Part shown: positions 48,761 to 61,000 of the stretch, in pieces
Position numbering within the stretch: position 1 is the first letter of the stretch
Layout: every line of letters starts with the position of its first letter
Assembly (NCBI GenBank): GCA_029204225.1
Contig: CM055093.1
Location: forward strand, 19,022,041 to 19,086,040
Length of the DNA: 64,000 nucleotides
Direction: 5' to 3'
Source: Diphasiastrum complanatum
Lineage: Eukaryota; Streptophyta; Lycopodiopsida; Lycopodiales; Lycopodiaceae
Made by a program: the position numbers and the translations under genes
Notes under the pieces: generated by a model
Told to the model about the DNA's origin: nothing
The model's input: only the letters and a program-made list of their open reading frames with translations
The model's database searches: none

Positions 48761-49753
48761 CTAGTATCAGATCAATTCTAAGCACATTTTTGCCATTGAT
48801 TTGTGTTCAAGAGGAAATCTCAAATTGTGTGGGGATTTTTCCGTTGTGTGATACAAAATCTCGACATTCTTTGAGAAGATCAGTGGAGTAAGCAACAAGT
48901 GGGAAAAATTTGAATGCCTCTTTCCCAAAATCACTTTTTTGAGGTGCAATCGATTGTGTGGTATGTGTACTACTAGGTATACAATCGATTCGGATTTTTG
49001 GCACTTCCAATCTGTGTTTAGGAAGTAAGGTTCGATTTTTGGATCCACATATGTTACACTTTGCTTCATTAGGAACACTTTTCCATTAGCAACGAGATCA
49101 ATTAGAGTGAATGCTGTTTTTTTGGATTTTTGTTCTTTAAACAGTGATTTAGGTGGTTTTGTTGGTTGTCTTTTGCTTTTTATTGAGCCAATTTTGGCTT
49201 GAATAAAAAAAAAATAGGAAAGAAGCACAAAAAAGACTAATCACTGTAAGTGTTGGTGGCTTTTTACAAAATTTGCATGAGGTTCTATTGGATTCACAAG
49301 TTCATGTTGTATTTTCCAGCAAACTAACAGTGTTTTGCAGGTTAGTGTAAGCCAGTAAGACCATTCTTTGAATGGTACAGGTTACAGAAATGTCTATCCT
49401 GTGGTTAAGGAAAAGCAATCTGCAAATCTTGGTTTTTGAGAAAATTTGGGCAGCATATACCCTATTTTCCAGCCATAATAGAACCTGTGCATATGTAATT
49501 CTGTAATACTTGCTTATGCTTTTGTGAAACACAAAATGGGGATTAAGCAAACTTTACAGTGACATGAAGCTTTTCTTACTGCAAAAACAATAGTAGGAAG
49601 AGACTTTTGCATAGAAAATGCATTGTTGAACTTCTATCTTCTACAAATAACAGGGCTCTGGATTTAGGAGAATGGAATAGATGGAAAGACTAAAATGAAA
49701 CGAAAATGTTGTTTTCTTGATGTGCTTGAAGCTAGGGCGTACCATCACAGTTT
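48761..49753. other. Gypsy internal region, left part
   Basis: By position this is the leader and gag region of the Gypsy-like element. A minus-strand frame at 48767-49228 is open but lacks motifs and is probably chance. No gag domain could be recognised. Confidence 0.4.
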
Positions 49754-49924
49754 GTAATTGATGCTAAAATGTGCACTCAAAAAATGCAAATTCAAGCTAA
49801 ATCTCCGGTGACAAACTGATAAAAGGTCTCGAACAATTCTTGAAACTCGAATTGTTTCTGTTTGAGAATAATTCGTGTTGGATCAATCAAGCTCTGTAAC
49901 ACAACAAAACAAAATGACATCCCT

Positions 49925-50693
49925 TCACTACAAGTCTTGCCTTATAATTTGAGACATCTCCAAATGGTCCATACTTCAACTTGTATATCCATTTGCATTT
50001 TACAGTCTTTGCTTATTTGGTAATGGCTGCAATGTCCATACCTGGTTCTTTCTCATGGATTCCATCTCTTCATTCATGGCTTGGATCCATTTGTCCTTCT
50101 CTAGACATTCAAATGCTTCCTCGAATGTCTATGGTTCGCCACTGAATCCACAGAATTCTTCTGATGTAGAAGCTGAGCTACTTGGCACATATCTTGCTGG
50201 CACTTTTCATTGTCTTGTCGACCTTCTAGGAGATCCTCCTGAAACTGCAATGCCTTTGCCTTTGCCTGCTCTGCTAGGTCCGGAACCATTTCGGTTTACA
50301 GGTAATGTAGCAGTAGGCTACCTTCTCGAAACTTTCTTCGTCTGATTCGTCACTCAAATGCGAAGCGACTCAAACATTTTCATCTTCATTTTCGTCCTCT
50401 GCTCCCTCTGTCACAGTTGGCAGATCATAGTACTGTCTTTCAAGAATTTCATAGTTGACAAGATCATCGTTGGCCATTGTTCTACTCTCATCAAACTTGA
50501 CATCTCTGACTGTCTTCACAGTGTTTGTCTCTGGTATGTAGACTCTGTAGTATGACGAATTATTGTCATATCCTACAAGATATCCATGTTCAGCTTTCTC
50601 ATCAAGCTTCTTTCGAAGCTTATCAGAAATATGTGCATAAGCTGCATAGCCAAAGATTCTGATGTGAGTCAGATTGGGTTTTCTACCCACCAT
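49925..50693 (-). pseudogene. Element C integrase C-terminus, linker and RT start
   Basis: From 50693 down: NLTHIRIFGYAAYAHISDKL, EHGYLVGYDNNSSYYRVYIP and an acidic tail to 50370, as in the Copia integrase C-terminal part. After breaks, KDKWIQAMNEEMESM-like and KWIYKLKYGPFGDVSNYKAR-like sequence marks the start of RT (50090-49930). RT then stops at the deletion joining it to the LTR. Confidence 0.75.
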
Positions 50694-52240
50694 AATTCGT
50701 GTGGTGTCATGTGAGGAACACCAGACTTTCCTGTCTTGTTTTGAATGTAAATAGTTGTAGCTATTGCTTCAGCCCACAGTACTCTTGGAGCTTTCGAGTA
50801 GGCTATCACGCATCTGGCAGCTTCCATTAGAGTCCTATTCTTTCTTTCTACAACACCGTTGTGTTGTGGTGTGTAAGATGCAGTCCTTCTGTGAATGATA
50901 CCACGATCATTGCAAAAGTCAGTGAAGCGATTCGAGATGTATTCTCCACCTCGATCTGTCCTGATCTGCTTTACTTTATTACCAATGCATCTCTCTACCC
51001 AATTCACATACTCTGTGAATTTGTCAAATGCTTCTAATTTATTGTGAATAAAATACACTTTGGCAAATTTACTGTAATCATCAATAAAGGTAATGTAATA
51101 TTTTGAGCCTCCTATTGAGATTACATTGAAAGGTCCACAGATATCAGAATTCACTAACTCTAGAATCCTGGTTGTTTTGTAGGAGTTCTTGACAAACGAA
51201 GTGCGTGATATCTTACCCTTTAGACATGTATCACAGGTCGTCGAACTGGTTGCATTTGAGATGCTGACTCCTGTGATTGTTCCATGATGGCTTGCTTGAT
51301 ATAGTGCCATTGAATTTATATGGCATAGTCTCTTGTGCCATAGAGTGTCTGGTGAATTATCATGAGTCTGATGCACTTGGTCTACAGGCAGACATACCTT
51401 CAAGTGATACATATTGCCTTTTCTTCTACCTTGAGTGATCAGGGTACTGGTACTTGCATCAACAACATTGCATGCTTTGTCTGAGAACATTACACGCATC
51501 CCTGCATCAGCTATTCTTGCCACAGATAGCAAGTCCTGCTGTAGTGTAGGCACGAACAGAACATCTTCGAGTCGTTTGTCTTTGCCATTCATGTTGAGCC
51601 ACAGTGAACCAATACCATTCACTTGATGTTTTGATCTATCTCCAAGAGCAATAAATCTTGATGGATCTGCACTTCGGCAATCAGACATGATTCGTCTTGA
51701 TGTAACAAAGTGTGAGGTAGCTCCTGAGTCAAGGATTACCTCATGTGTGTCAGGTGTTGACACTGCACACATGTTTGCACAGATATAGGCGTTCGAATTA
51801 CAATGATTTTTTGATCTTTGTTCATCCATTTTCGAGCTCTCTGGCTCCTCAACATAGGACGAACTATTATTGTTCTCATGTTTGCTTTGTGCTGATTTGT
51901 TTCTTGGGTTCAAGCTGCAGTCCATGGCTGCATGACCTTTCTTGTGGCAGTGGACACACTCAATTTTTGGATTGAGCCAACACGAATCGACAGTATGCCT
52001 TCGCGTTTGCATCTCACACAGGTCTTCTTGTCTCCACTTTGTGTTTCGACCTTCCTTTATTCTTCCATTTTCCTTTGCTAGTTTCTTTTGCTTGCTGATC
52101 ATAATCCTGCATTTGATCTGACTCCCTCTTAGGCTTGAATTCTTTTTTTGTCTTTTCTTTGTTGATGTAGAGGGCTTGGTCAGAAGCATTCTTGTGATCA
52201 AGGTGCTTTCAAACCTCGACTTCTTCTCGAATCTCGACAA
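50669..52240 (-). pseudogene. Element C gag C-terminus, protease and integrase
   Basis: A 523-codon open frame. A gag C-terminal basic part is followed by a zinc knuckle (CVHCHKKGHAAMDC), the protease VILDSGATSHFV with intact D-S-G, LFVPTLQQDLLSV, the pre-integrase block LWHKRLCHIN and CDTCLKGK. The integrase core keeps its acidic residues (NSDICGP, RTDRGGEY, GVVERKNRT). It ends in HMTPHELWW and overlaps the next fragment in another frame, showing a frameshift near 50680. Upstream gag lies in a different frame with a break near 52210-52240. Confidence 0.9.
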
Positions 52241-52782
52241 TCGCCTTTTTGAGTGTCATTTTAGGATCCTTTGCGAGTATTGTTCTAGTTGTCTGGAAGG
52301 ATCTTGGTAAGGCTCTCAACAGATAAGTGAGCTGCTTCTCTGTCGACACTGCATTTTCTGCTTCAGAATTGTATAGTGAAAGAAATAGATCCTTCATCTT
52401 TCTAATAAAGTGAGGTCTTTGCCATCCCACTGCAGGTTTGTCAGTTGATCTTCGAGCATCATTATTTGATTGTGTGATTTCGTTTGAAATCTTGTGAGTA
52501 GTGTATCCCACATCTCTTTTGCTCTAGAGAGTGTAGTCAGGTCAAGTGTGAGGCTATCCTCGATGGATGATGATAATAAGCTACTGCCTTGTCATTCTTC
52601 TCCCTCCATTTGCGTACCTCCTTGCCTATTGTTGTAGGCATCTCCTCAGTGCCATCAACCTAGGGGAATAATCCTTCACCCTTTAGTATCAGCGAGGTCT
52701 TAACCTTCCATGCTAGAAGGTTAGATCCTAATGAATCCAAAACTGTACAGATCTTGGACTGTATGCTGCTGATTGAAGCCAT
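52209..52782 (-). pseudogene. Element C gag N-terminal part
   Basis: Starts at ATG 52782 (MASISSIQSKI, then AWKVKTSLILKGEGLF) and is cut by a stop near 52663. After further breaks the frame 52511-52209 carries MKDLFLSLYNSEA, QLTYLLRALPRSFQ and KKAIVEIREE, the usual end of the UBN2-like gag domain. Confidence 0.8.
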
Positions 52783-52915
52783 TGCTCCTGAATTTGTGTT
52801 TGCACTTGTTAATAGTTGTTTGTTTGAATGCTTAGCCCCTTGGATCTGATAGCTTTTCGGCTATGTCATGCATTTCCTTTTTGTACTTTTTGCACATGTC
52901 AGACTATAACAAAGT

Positions 52916-52928
52916 GGCTCTTATACCA
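52916..52928 (-). other. Primer binding site of element C
   Basis: Minus strand reads TGGTATAAGAGCC, one change from the tRNA-iMet site, one base inside the LTR edge at 52930. Confidence 0.8.
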
Positions 52929-52929
52929 C

Positions 52930-54096
52930 TGATACGAAAATGTGCACTCAGAAAATGCAAATTCCAGCTAAAACTCTGGTGACAAATTGATAAAAGGTCT
53001 CGAATGATTCACGAAACTTTCGCAAAACTCGAATTATTTCAGTTTGAGAATAATTCATGTTGGATCAATCAGGCTCTGTAATACAACAAAACAAAACGAG
53101 ACGAAATCTAGACAAAAATGAAACGAAGCGAAACAAAACTCAAATGAGCTCTGAAATTGATTCATGCTGGAAGCATAGAGATCGCAAAACGAAACGAAAC
53201 GAAGCGAAAGCATTTGCGGAAAGATCAATCAGGCTCTGTAATGAGACAAGACGAAATGAAACAAAACAAAACGAAAGTTAAGTGAACTCTGAAACTGATT
53301 TACGCTTATAGTGAAGTGATCGCGAAGCAAAACACGAAGTGAAATCATTCGCGAACAAAATAGTTCATCAGAAATTCAGATATGATTGCTGGTCACTACC
53401 GGCTATATCATTCCTGCAATCCTTCAGAGTGTAGACAGACATTGCTGATCTACGTTAACAGATTAATATAGTATTCAACGAAATCAAACCAATGTGCGAA
53501 ATTGAATAAACAGGTGAATCAGATATATGAATTGTAGCAGATTTGAGATCATACAATCATACAGAATAATATGTGCATAACAACTACAATATTATCTATT
53601 GATTTTCGTGATTTCTAGGACTGCATGACAGATCCACGCAGTGCATTGACATGAGAGAAATACAATTCTCCCACGATTCGTGTCTCGCTTACTAGCGGAA
53701 TTCTGGATCTACAGATCCTTTTACAAAATTGTCTCGCTCACAGACGGACATGTATTCTGTATATTTTCGTCTTTTTCTTATAGTATTATGCATCAAGCAG
53801 AAAGTATATAGTTCGCAAACTTTTTCATGTCGCGTCGTGTAACTTCCAGATCAGAAAGATTAATCATCTACAACTAAATTTCATGAATTACATGAGTGGC
53901 AGATTAGCTACGATCTAGAGTACTTCTCTTGATGTCATGATATCTGATCAAAGACTTGTACCCCATGGTACTTGGTTGATCTTCTTGGTCAGTTGAGGAG
54001 CACGACTGATTTCGTGTCGTGTCGTGTCGTCTTTTGTAGAAAGTTTAGGATTGAAAGCTAGCAAAGCTTTGGCAATAAAAACTTTTTGTTTCTTCA
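52930..54096 (-). repeat. 5' LTR of element C
   Basis: TGATACGAAAATG... to ...TTTCTTCA on the plus strand. It contains a tandem duplication of about 160 bp (from 53062 and 53224, each starting GATCAATCAGGCTCTGTAAT) filled with GAAAC/GAAGC pentamers, and a CGTGTCGTGTCGTGTCG run near 54012. The matching 3' LTR end is at 49759-49917. Confidence 0.8.
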
Positions 54097-54101
54097 GTAA
54101 T

Positions 54102-57100
54102 AAGAACAAGAAAAAGCCGGCTCATTCTTTTCCATTTCTAAATCTGTCACTCAAGCATGTTAGGAAGATACTATTATCCTTTCAGTGACCGTAAAGATTA
54201 TGAAAAGGGGCGAAAGAATGTATGATTTGAAATTGTTTTATTGACGTTGGAATTTTCTTATAATTCCCAAGAACTTCATATACTTAAAAATATGTTTACT
54301 AACACTTTGATAAGGAAGAGGGGGGCCTTCATAGAGGAAGAACCTGTGGTATGGGACACAGGCGATTCTAAAATGGAGATCTAAAACTAACTGGATCAGT
54401 TGACCGGAGTAAGGCCGTAAATCTAATTGATGCTAAATACTATCGGTCATAAAATGAGTGTTTTGTTAGAAATTTGAGATATTGGTCATGACCCCCCTTT
54501 TTTGGATATCTCAAATTTATAAAACCGGAAACCCGGTAACCTATTTCTTTGTAAAAGATATATTGGTGAATTTCTTAAAAATTTAATTAGCTCATTTTTT
54601 TGTAATTCCTCGGAGAATAATTTTTTATTACCCGTTGACCTTGGACGATGTCACAGAAATGGTTAACGATCTTTTATTTTCTAAACTATTTTCCTTGTAT
54701 AAATCTTCAAGAACTCCTTTTTTGATTTATGGGTCAATTTTCAAGGTAGGTAATGAAGAAAATCTTTGGTTTAGTCACTGTGTTGGGACATTATTGGTAT
54801 TTACTTACAATGATGCAACACCTCTATTTTGACTTACAAATATTTTCTCAGATCTCTTCTTTGAAACTTCTCCTAGGACAAATCTCGATTGATATGCGCC
54901 CCTTGGAAACTCGTGACATTACCTCTTAAAAAGGGGGAGAATTAGGAAGGAAAGAGACTTATCAAGGAGAAACATCTGTCAGAGATTCCAGGAGGAATCT
55001 ATTATATAGATGACAGACATGCTTCAAGAGTCGAAAACAATAGGATATTGTGATATTATAGAAATCCTTTAAGGATTATAGTAGATATCAAGTTTGAAGA
55101 TTTAAGGGAGGGGAAATTAGAAAGCACTCTTGCAGTAGAAAAGTTGCTGATAACAAGTCCGATTGATTTGTGTCAGAACTAGAAAATTCTATTGCAAGAT
55201 GGGGGGTTGTTGAAACCTGTTCCTTGCTAGAAGCAGTCAACTTGATCTTAGTATGGATTGAGATCCGTGGGTTGATGCAAGGAAGGAAATTCATGCTAAC
55301 AATATTTTTTTTTGAGTTAATCTCCGGTTGAGATTTTGGATGTGAAACAACACTCTTTGAGAAACATTCTCTCTTAGAGAATAACCAAGTTACAGGATTC
55401 TCAGTTATGAAAGTGTTGTGTACAGATCTGGAGATATCTGTAGAGATATGCTATGTAGTGAATCTTTGTGGGATCATAAAGCCTTTTGTACAAACTTTTA
55501 ATCATGTGGATCTACAAAGTATTCCATGAACTAAGTTTATTTACATGCATGAACTAGTTGTTGGTACATAGGCATATTGATGAGAATTGTGTTTAAGACA
55601 ATTTCTCGCTGGGTTAGTAATTTCTCATTGAGAATTGCTTATTGATCTAGAAGTGATTTAGAATCCGATTAAATGTGGTGTTTTGGGTACCACACCTAGA
55701 CATTTAAATATTTTCTAAATCCGATACAACTAATCAAGCCAAAGCATTACTTCTGAGTTAGTTGTTGAAAATCAACAATATAATCTTACTTATGGATATT
55801 GTTGTTAAGATGTATTGCTTATAAGTCACAACGTCTATGAGTAATTTTGGATTCATTTACTGATGGGTGTGCATAGAATACACAAGAACTTCTGGAACTT
55901 ATCTTTTCCCATTCGAAAAAAATAGAATGCTATCCCAAAAGACTCAGGAGAGTTGGATAGTTGTTGGTTGCTAGAAGTTAGAGCTTCACGTAATGAAGTT
56001 TTGACGAATCTTAAGTTATTCTAGATTAGAATTTAAGAAAAAGATCTAGATGTATTCTAGATTGGGACCCTTACTCTAGAATGACAATTTGTGCCATGTC
56101 TAAAGTAAGGGCATTTTTTGTTTACAATCCTTATATAAACACCGAGTGTGAGTTGGAAAAGTCTGGAATTTTCCAGATGAAAAGTACTTTCAAGAACAAC
56201 TCATGTGTCTTTTAAGAATTGTAATACGCTCTTCTGATATGGTATGGTCTCGGGAATCTGGAAAGTTGGGATTGGTGAATCATAACTTAGATTCTAGGAA
56301 ATAACTAATCCATAGGAGAAGATTGTGTTCATGGTAAATTACCCCAGAAGAATAAACAAGATAGTGGAATTTTGGTAATGACTGGCCATCTTACCAAATC
56401 GACTATGTTTATTTGGGTAAAGACCAAGTAATTATTGGAGAATCTGTTTTGGCTTTACGGATTACCAAAGTGGCATTATAAACATTCGTGATTCGAAGTT
56501 CACTAGTGGCTTTTGGTTGGCCGTATTTGCTAAACTAGAGATGACTCTGAGCTTAAAGGTCTTCAAATCATTGGTAGTTGCCTATGTGAGGTTATCACGT
56601 TGTTTTATTGAGTATAGGAAAAGAGTCTGATGATATATGATTAACGATCATGGTTCAGATTCTAGTTATACTTGATCATTTAAAAGAAGGATTACCCGCA
56701 TGATCAGAAGATCGGATATGAATTTATATTTTGATAGCAATCTCCTTGGAGAGGAAGTTATCCTTGATGGAGATTGAATTATAGTAAGCATTTGGCTACA
56801 GGTTATAGCCCGTTTATGCTTATGTATGGATTTGAGCCTAGGTCACCCATTGTAGTAGAGACTCGGACGATCAAATTTCAGAAAGTGGCGAATTTCCTAC
56901 ATGATATGCAGGAAATGCTACAGATTGCATGTGAAAATGTCCAGTGTGCCCAGGGACCAACATTATGCAAATCTGAAAAGATCACCGAGAAACTTCCAAA
57001 TGGGAGATTGGGTATACTTGAGAATCCCAAAGGATTTGAGTGTAATGTGTATAGACAAGCATTATAAATCGTACAACTATCGAGCATCTGGTTTGATGGA

Positions 57101-57205
57101 AGAGATGTACAGACGATGATGATTCCTAGGAATAGGAAGGAAGATTAAGGAGGAACTTTTTCAGTTTTAAAATCTGAGGATAAAACTTGAATAAGGGGGG
57201 AAGAA
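54102..57205 (+). pseudogene. Decayed Ty3/Gypsy pol with integrase remains
   Basis: Heavily decayed. Recognisable from about 56370: VMTGHLTKSTMFIWVKT, then IRDSKFTSGFW (near 56485-56517), which carries the second integrase Asp, then YSKHLATGYSPFMLMYGFEP (56780-56840). After a frameshift, GDWVYLRIPK (57002-57031) gives the typical Gypsy integrase C-terminal motif. Upstream (54100-56360) RT and RNase H should lie, but only weak traces are seen, such as a YNDATPLF segment near 54810. The region ends in a polypurine tract AAGGGGGGAAGAA (57193-57205). Confidence 0.7.
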
Positions 57206-57360
57206 TGTCATGCCCATGACTGGTCTCGGGTAGCGTGTCCATGCTAGGGACCGGTAGACCAACAACCCGTAAGTTAATTGTGACTATAAGGGAATTGGGG
57301 CCCTCATGTGTACATAGTCATAATTAATGGTTGTAGGCCTAAACACTTAATGGTAGATTT
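57206..57360 (+). repeat. Gypsy 3' LTR, part left of element D
   Basis: Starts TGTCATGCCCATGAC right after the polypurine tract, as plant Gypsy LTRs do. It is interrupted at GATTT (57356-57360) by element D and continues at 63784. Confidence 0.8.
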
Positions 57361-58015
57361 TGTGAAAAATACAGATCCTAAGTGGATCTAAACTCCAAGA
57401 TCATTGGCTTGAATGCTTGCACTCCAAACTACATAAGCTAGGAATTGGCAACACATTCTATGCTACCTAGAATGCAAAGAACTTGATCAAAAAGCATTTA
57501 TCACAAATGGAAACTTCCATAAACATCAAGTGCGGCCCAAAATAGCATTATACAGTCCATAATACATCAGCCTATCACTTTTGGAAAGCACCTAAGATCA
57601 TACACAATAGCTTGAAGACAATACACACAACAATGCTCTCAATGGAGGAAGAAACAATGACAATGATCTATTGATCTCAATGAAGCATACAAAAGGTTTC
57701 TCCAACCTGTTCTCCACGACTTCCCTACTATTTATGGATGAGGAAGATGACTCTCTCTCCTCTCTCTAGAAGGTACTTGACCCTAGATATTCCCTATATA
57801 GGAAAAATAGCTAAAAATGGCTTATATGACCAAAATACATCAAAATGGTCTCATTTTGAAGGGTATGAAGTTTGACACTTCATCATACTGAAAAAATACA
57901 GTAAATAAAAACATTGTGGCCTGGTTCACACGTGTGAAACTCCAGAACCAAAACTATTTACAATTTTAGCCAATTTAGGCCTCAAACTAGCTAGGAAATG
58001 TTGACAATTTTCACA
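57361..58015 (-). repeat. 3' LTR of element D
   Basis: TGTGAAAAAT...TTTTCACA on the plus strand. A TATATAGG-like TATA box reads on the minus strand around 57793-57802. It contains the palindrome TTCACACGTGTGAA. It differs from the other LTR at 57366 (A versus G) and in GTGCGGCCC versus GTGAGGCCC. Confidence 0.97.
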
Positions 58016-61000
58016 CTCCCTCTTCAACATTGGATGCTAGTTTCAACATAGTCTTTGAGCACATTCCAAGATTAGATCTATGCATTAAATATAGGTCCTT
58101 TCCCAATGGTTTGGTGAAGATATCAGCCACACACTCCTTTGAAGAGACATGTTGAAGCTCCACCTCTTTGGCAATGACTTGATCTCTCACAAAATGGTGA
58201 GCAATCTCAATGTGCTTGCTCCTTGCATGAAAAACAGGATTGCTTGCCAAGCTTTGGGCTGAAAGGTTATCACAAAGTATGATTGGAGTCTTCTTTGGTT
58301 CCAGCAAGTGAAGATCCAATAACATCCTCTTGATCCAAAGAATCTCCTTGGTCCATGTCGTTAATGCCTTGTACTCGGCTTCGGTGGAAGATAGAGAGAT
58401 AGTTGGTTGCTTCTTTGATAGCCATGAGACCACTCCATCTCCAAGATAGATTGCAAAGGCACTTGTTGACTTCCTATCCATTTGATCACCTGCAAAATCT
58501 GAATCTGAAAATCCACAAAGGTTAGGTGTAGTACCTCCATACAAGATGCCAAAATCTCTAGATCCCGAGATGTATCTAAGTACTCTCTTTCCTAGCTTCC
58601 AATGAGCCTCACTAGGATCTTGCATAAATTGACTTAGTTTACCAACCACAAAGCTTAGATCAGGTCTTGTGATGGTTAACCATATAAGAGATCCTATTAG
58701 CTTTCTATAGAGAGTAATGTCCTTGAAGGATCTTTCATTACTTCTTGTAGTTAGCTTTACATTTGATTCCATAGGAGTAGAAACAACTTTACAATCTTCC
58801 ATATGAAACCTTTTTAGAATAGAGTTAACATACTTTTCTTGACATATGAATGTAGATTTAGAAGTTCTAATAATTTCTATTCCTAAGATATAATGAAGTT
58901 TACCAAGATCTTGAATTTCAAACTCTCTTTTGAGTGCCATCTTGATTTCATCTATATCTAGATTGTTACCACCACTTAAGATAATGTCATCAACATAGAT
59001 CAAAAGTAAAGTGATATCATTTTCATTCAATCTAAAGTAGAGAGAATGATCATACTCACTCATAACAAAGTTTTGAGAAAGTAAGAAGGAATTGAGCTTA
59101 GCATACCAACTCCTTGGTGCTTGCTTTAGCCCATACAAACTCTTTTGGAGATAGCACACATGATTAGGCTCATCATGTGAAACATAGCCCTCGGGTTGCT
59201 CCATGTAAATATCTTCTTCAAGATCACCATTCAAGAAGGCATTAGTAACATCCATTTGCCACATATCCCAATCATAAAGAGTTGCAAGAGAGATTAGGAT
59301 TCGAATAGTTACCATCTTTGCCACGGGTGCAAAGGTCTCATCATAGTCAATACCATATTCTTGAGCATACCCCTTTGCCACCAACCTTGCCTTGTACTTG
59401 TTGATTGATCCATCTTGATTTGTCTTGATCTTGAAGATCCACTTACAACCAATTGCCTTCTTGTCCTTTGGAAGCTTTACCAACCTCCATGTGTTGCTTT
59501 TGATGAGTGCTTGATGCTCATGATCCATGGCTTGGATCCATTCCTTCTTTTGAATTGCTTCACCTACACAAGTTGGTTCATCAAAAGAGGTAAGAAGAGC
59601 AAAGTTAGAGTTGTCCACCACTTGCTTTCCTTTTTCATCATAGGTTAGCCTTGATGGCTTAGCCCTTTGCCTTTGAGTCTTCCTTGAAGTTTGCTTTGGA
59701 GTGGCATCTCCATCTTCATCCAAGACATCTTGCACATCATGATGATTAGTAGGCACATCAACATCAACATCAACAACATTGGAAACATTCTCTTCATGAA
59801 AGATGACATCCCTACTTATGACAACTTTCTTTGTAGAAGGAATGTACACTTTGTAAGCCTTGCTTACTTCACTATAGCCAACAAACACACCCTTCTTTGA
59901 TGAAGGATCTTCTTTAGTTCTATCATCAAGTGTGATATTGACAAAACATGTACATCCAAAGATCCTACAATGCTTGACACTCGGCCTTCTACCATAAAGA
60001 ACCTCATGAGGAGTTTTACCATCCAAGGAAGCACTTGTCCATCTATTACATAGATAGTTAGCACATGCTAAAGCTTCCCCCCAAAAAGACTTAGCAAGAT
60101 TAGCATGTAGTCTCATTGCCTTGGCACATTCACAAAGGGTTCTATTCTTCCTCTCGGCCACTCCATTCTGTTGTGGAGTCCTAGGACTAGACATCTCCCT
60201 CTTAATCCCATGTGCTATACAAAAGTCTTTGAACCTATTTGAGGTGTATTCCCCTCCATTATCAGATCTTAAGCATTTGATCTTTGTATTGAATTGGTTT
60301 TCCATTTCATTCTTGAACTTGACAAATGCAGCAAACACTTCATCCTTACTTTTAAGAAGATAGATCCAAGTATACCTACTAAAGTCATCAATGAAAGTTG
60401 CATACATCTTTGCCCCACCATTGCTAGTTGTACTAGAAGAATGAATATCAGAATGCACAAGTTGAAAAGCTTCTTTAGATCTAGAAGTAGATCTAGAATA
60501 AGCAAGTCTATGAGATTTGGACAAGGCACAATGTTCACAAACACTATTGTTTGCAACAAGACTTTTAGGGAGACCAAGAACAAGCTCTTTCTTTGCCATT
60601 ACCTCCAAAGATTTGAAGTTGGGATGGCCCAACCTCTTGTGCCAAACTTCTTGGTTTGTCAATTGCTCCCTAGCCATACATCCTTCATGATTAGAGATCA
60701 CACATGCATCAAGCTTGAAAAGTTTACCATGCCTCCTACCTTGAGCAATCAAGGATCCACATTTACTTATCAAACATGCATCTCCAATGAACTCCACATC
60801 AAGTCCTTTGTCAATCATTTGACTTACACTAAGCAAATTCTTAGTGATTGAAGGAATGTACAAAACATTTTCAAGATTTGCTTTCCTATTTGTTGAAAGG
60901 GAAATAGGAATAGTGCCTATGCCTTTGATGTCACATTGACCATCATTTGCAGTGTAGATGATGTTACCTTCTCCCTCATAAGACAATAAGGATGTAAAGT

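Larger units (their letters stand above)
49759..54096 (-). mobile_element. Copia element C, internally deleted
   Basis: Minus-strand Copia flanked by GTAAT at 49754-49758 and 54097-54101. The 5' LTR is complete (52930-54096, 1,167 bp, TG...CA). Only the last 160 or so bases of the 3' LTR remain (49759-49917), joined directly to RT sequence. One deletion therefore removed most of RT, RNase H, the polypurine tract and most of the 3' LTR. Gag, zinc knuckle, protease and integrase are recognisable. Confidence 0.85.

Noticed and set aside
48767-49228. 153-codon minus-strand frame as a gene
   Set aside because: No domain; it lies inside the inferred Gypsy leader, and codon content looks random.
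49759-54096. Element C region as an endogenous pararetrovirus
   Set aside because: Domain order protease-integrase, D-S-G protease, tRNA-Met PBS, LTRs and a 5-bp TSD fit Copia; no movement or coat protein was seen.
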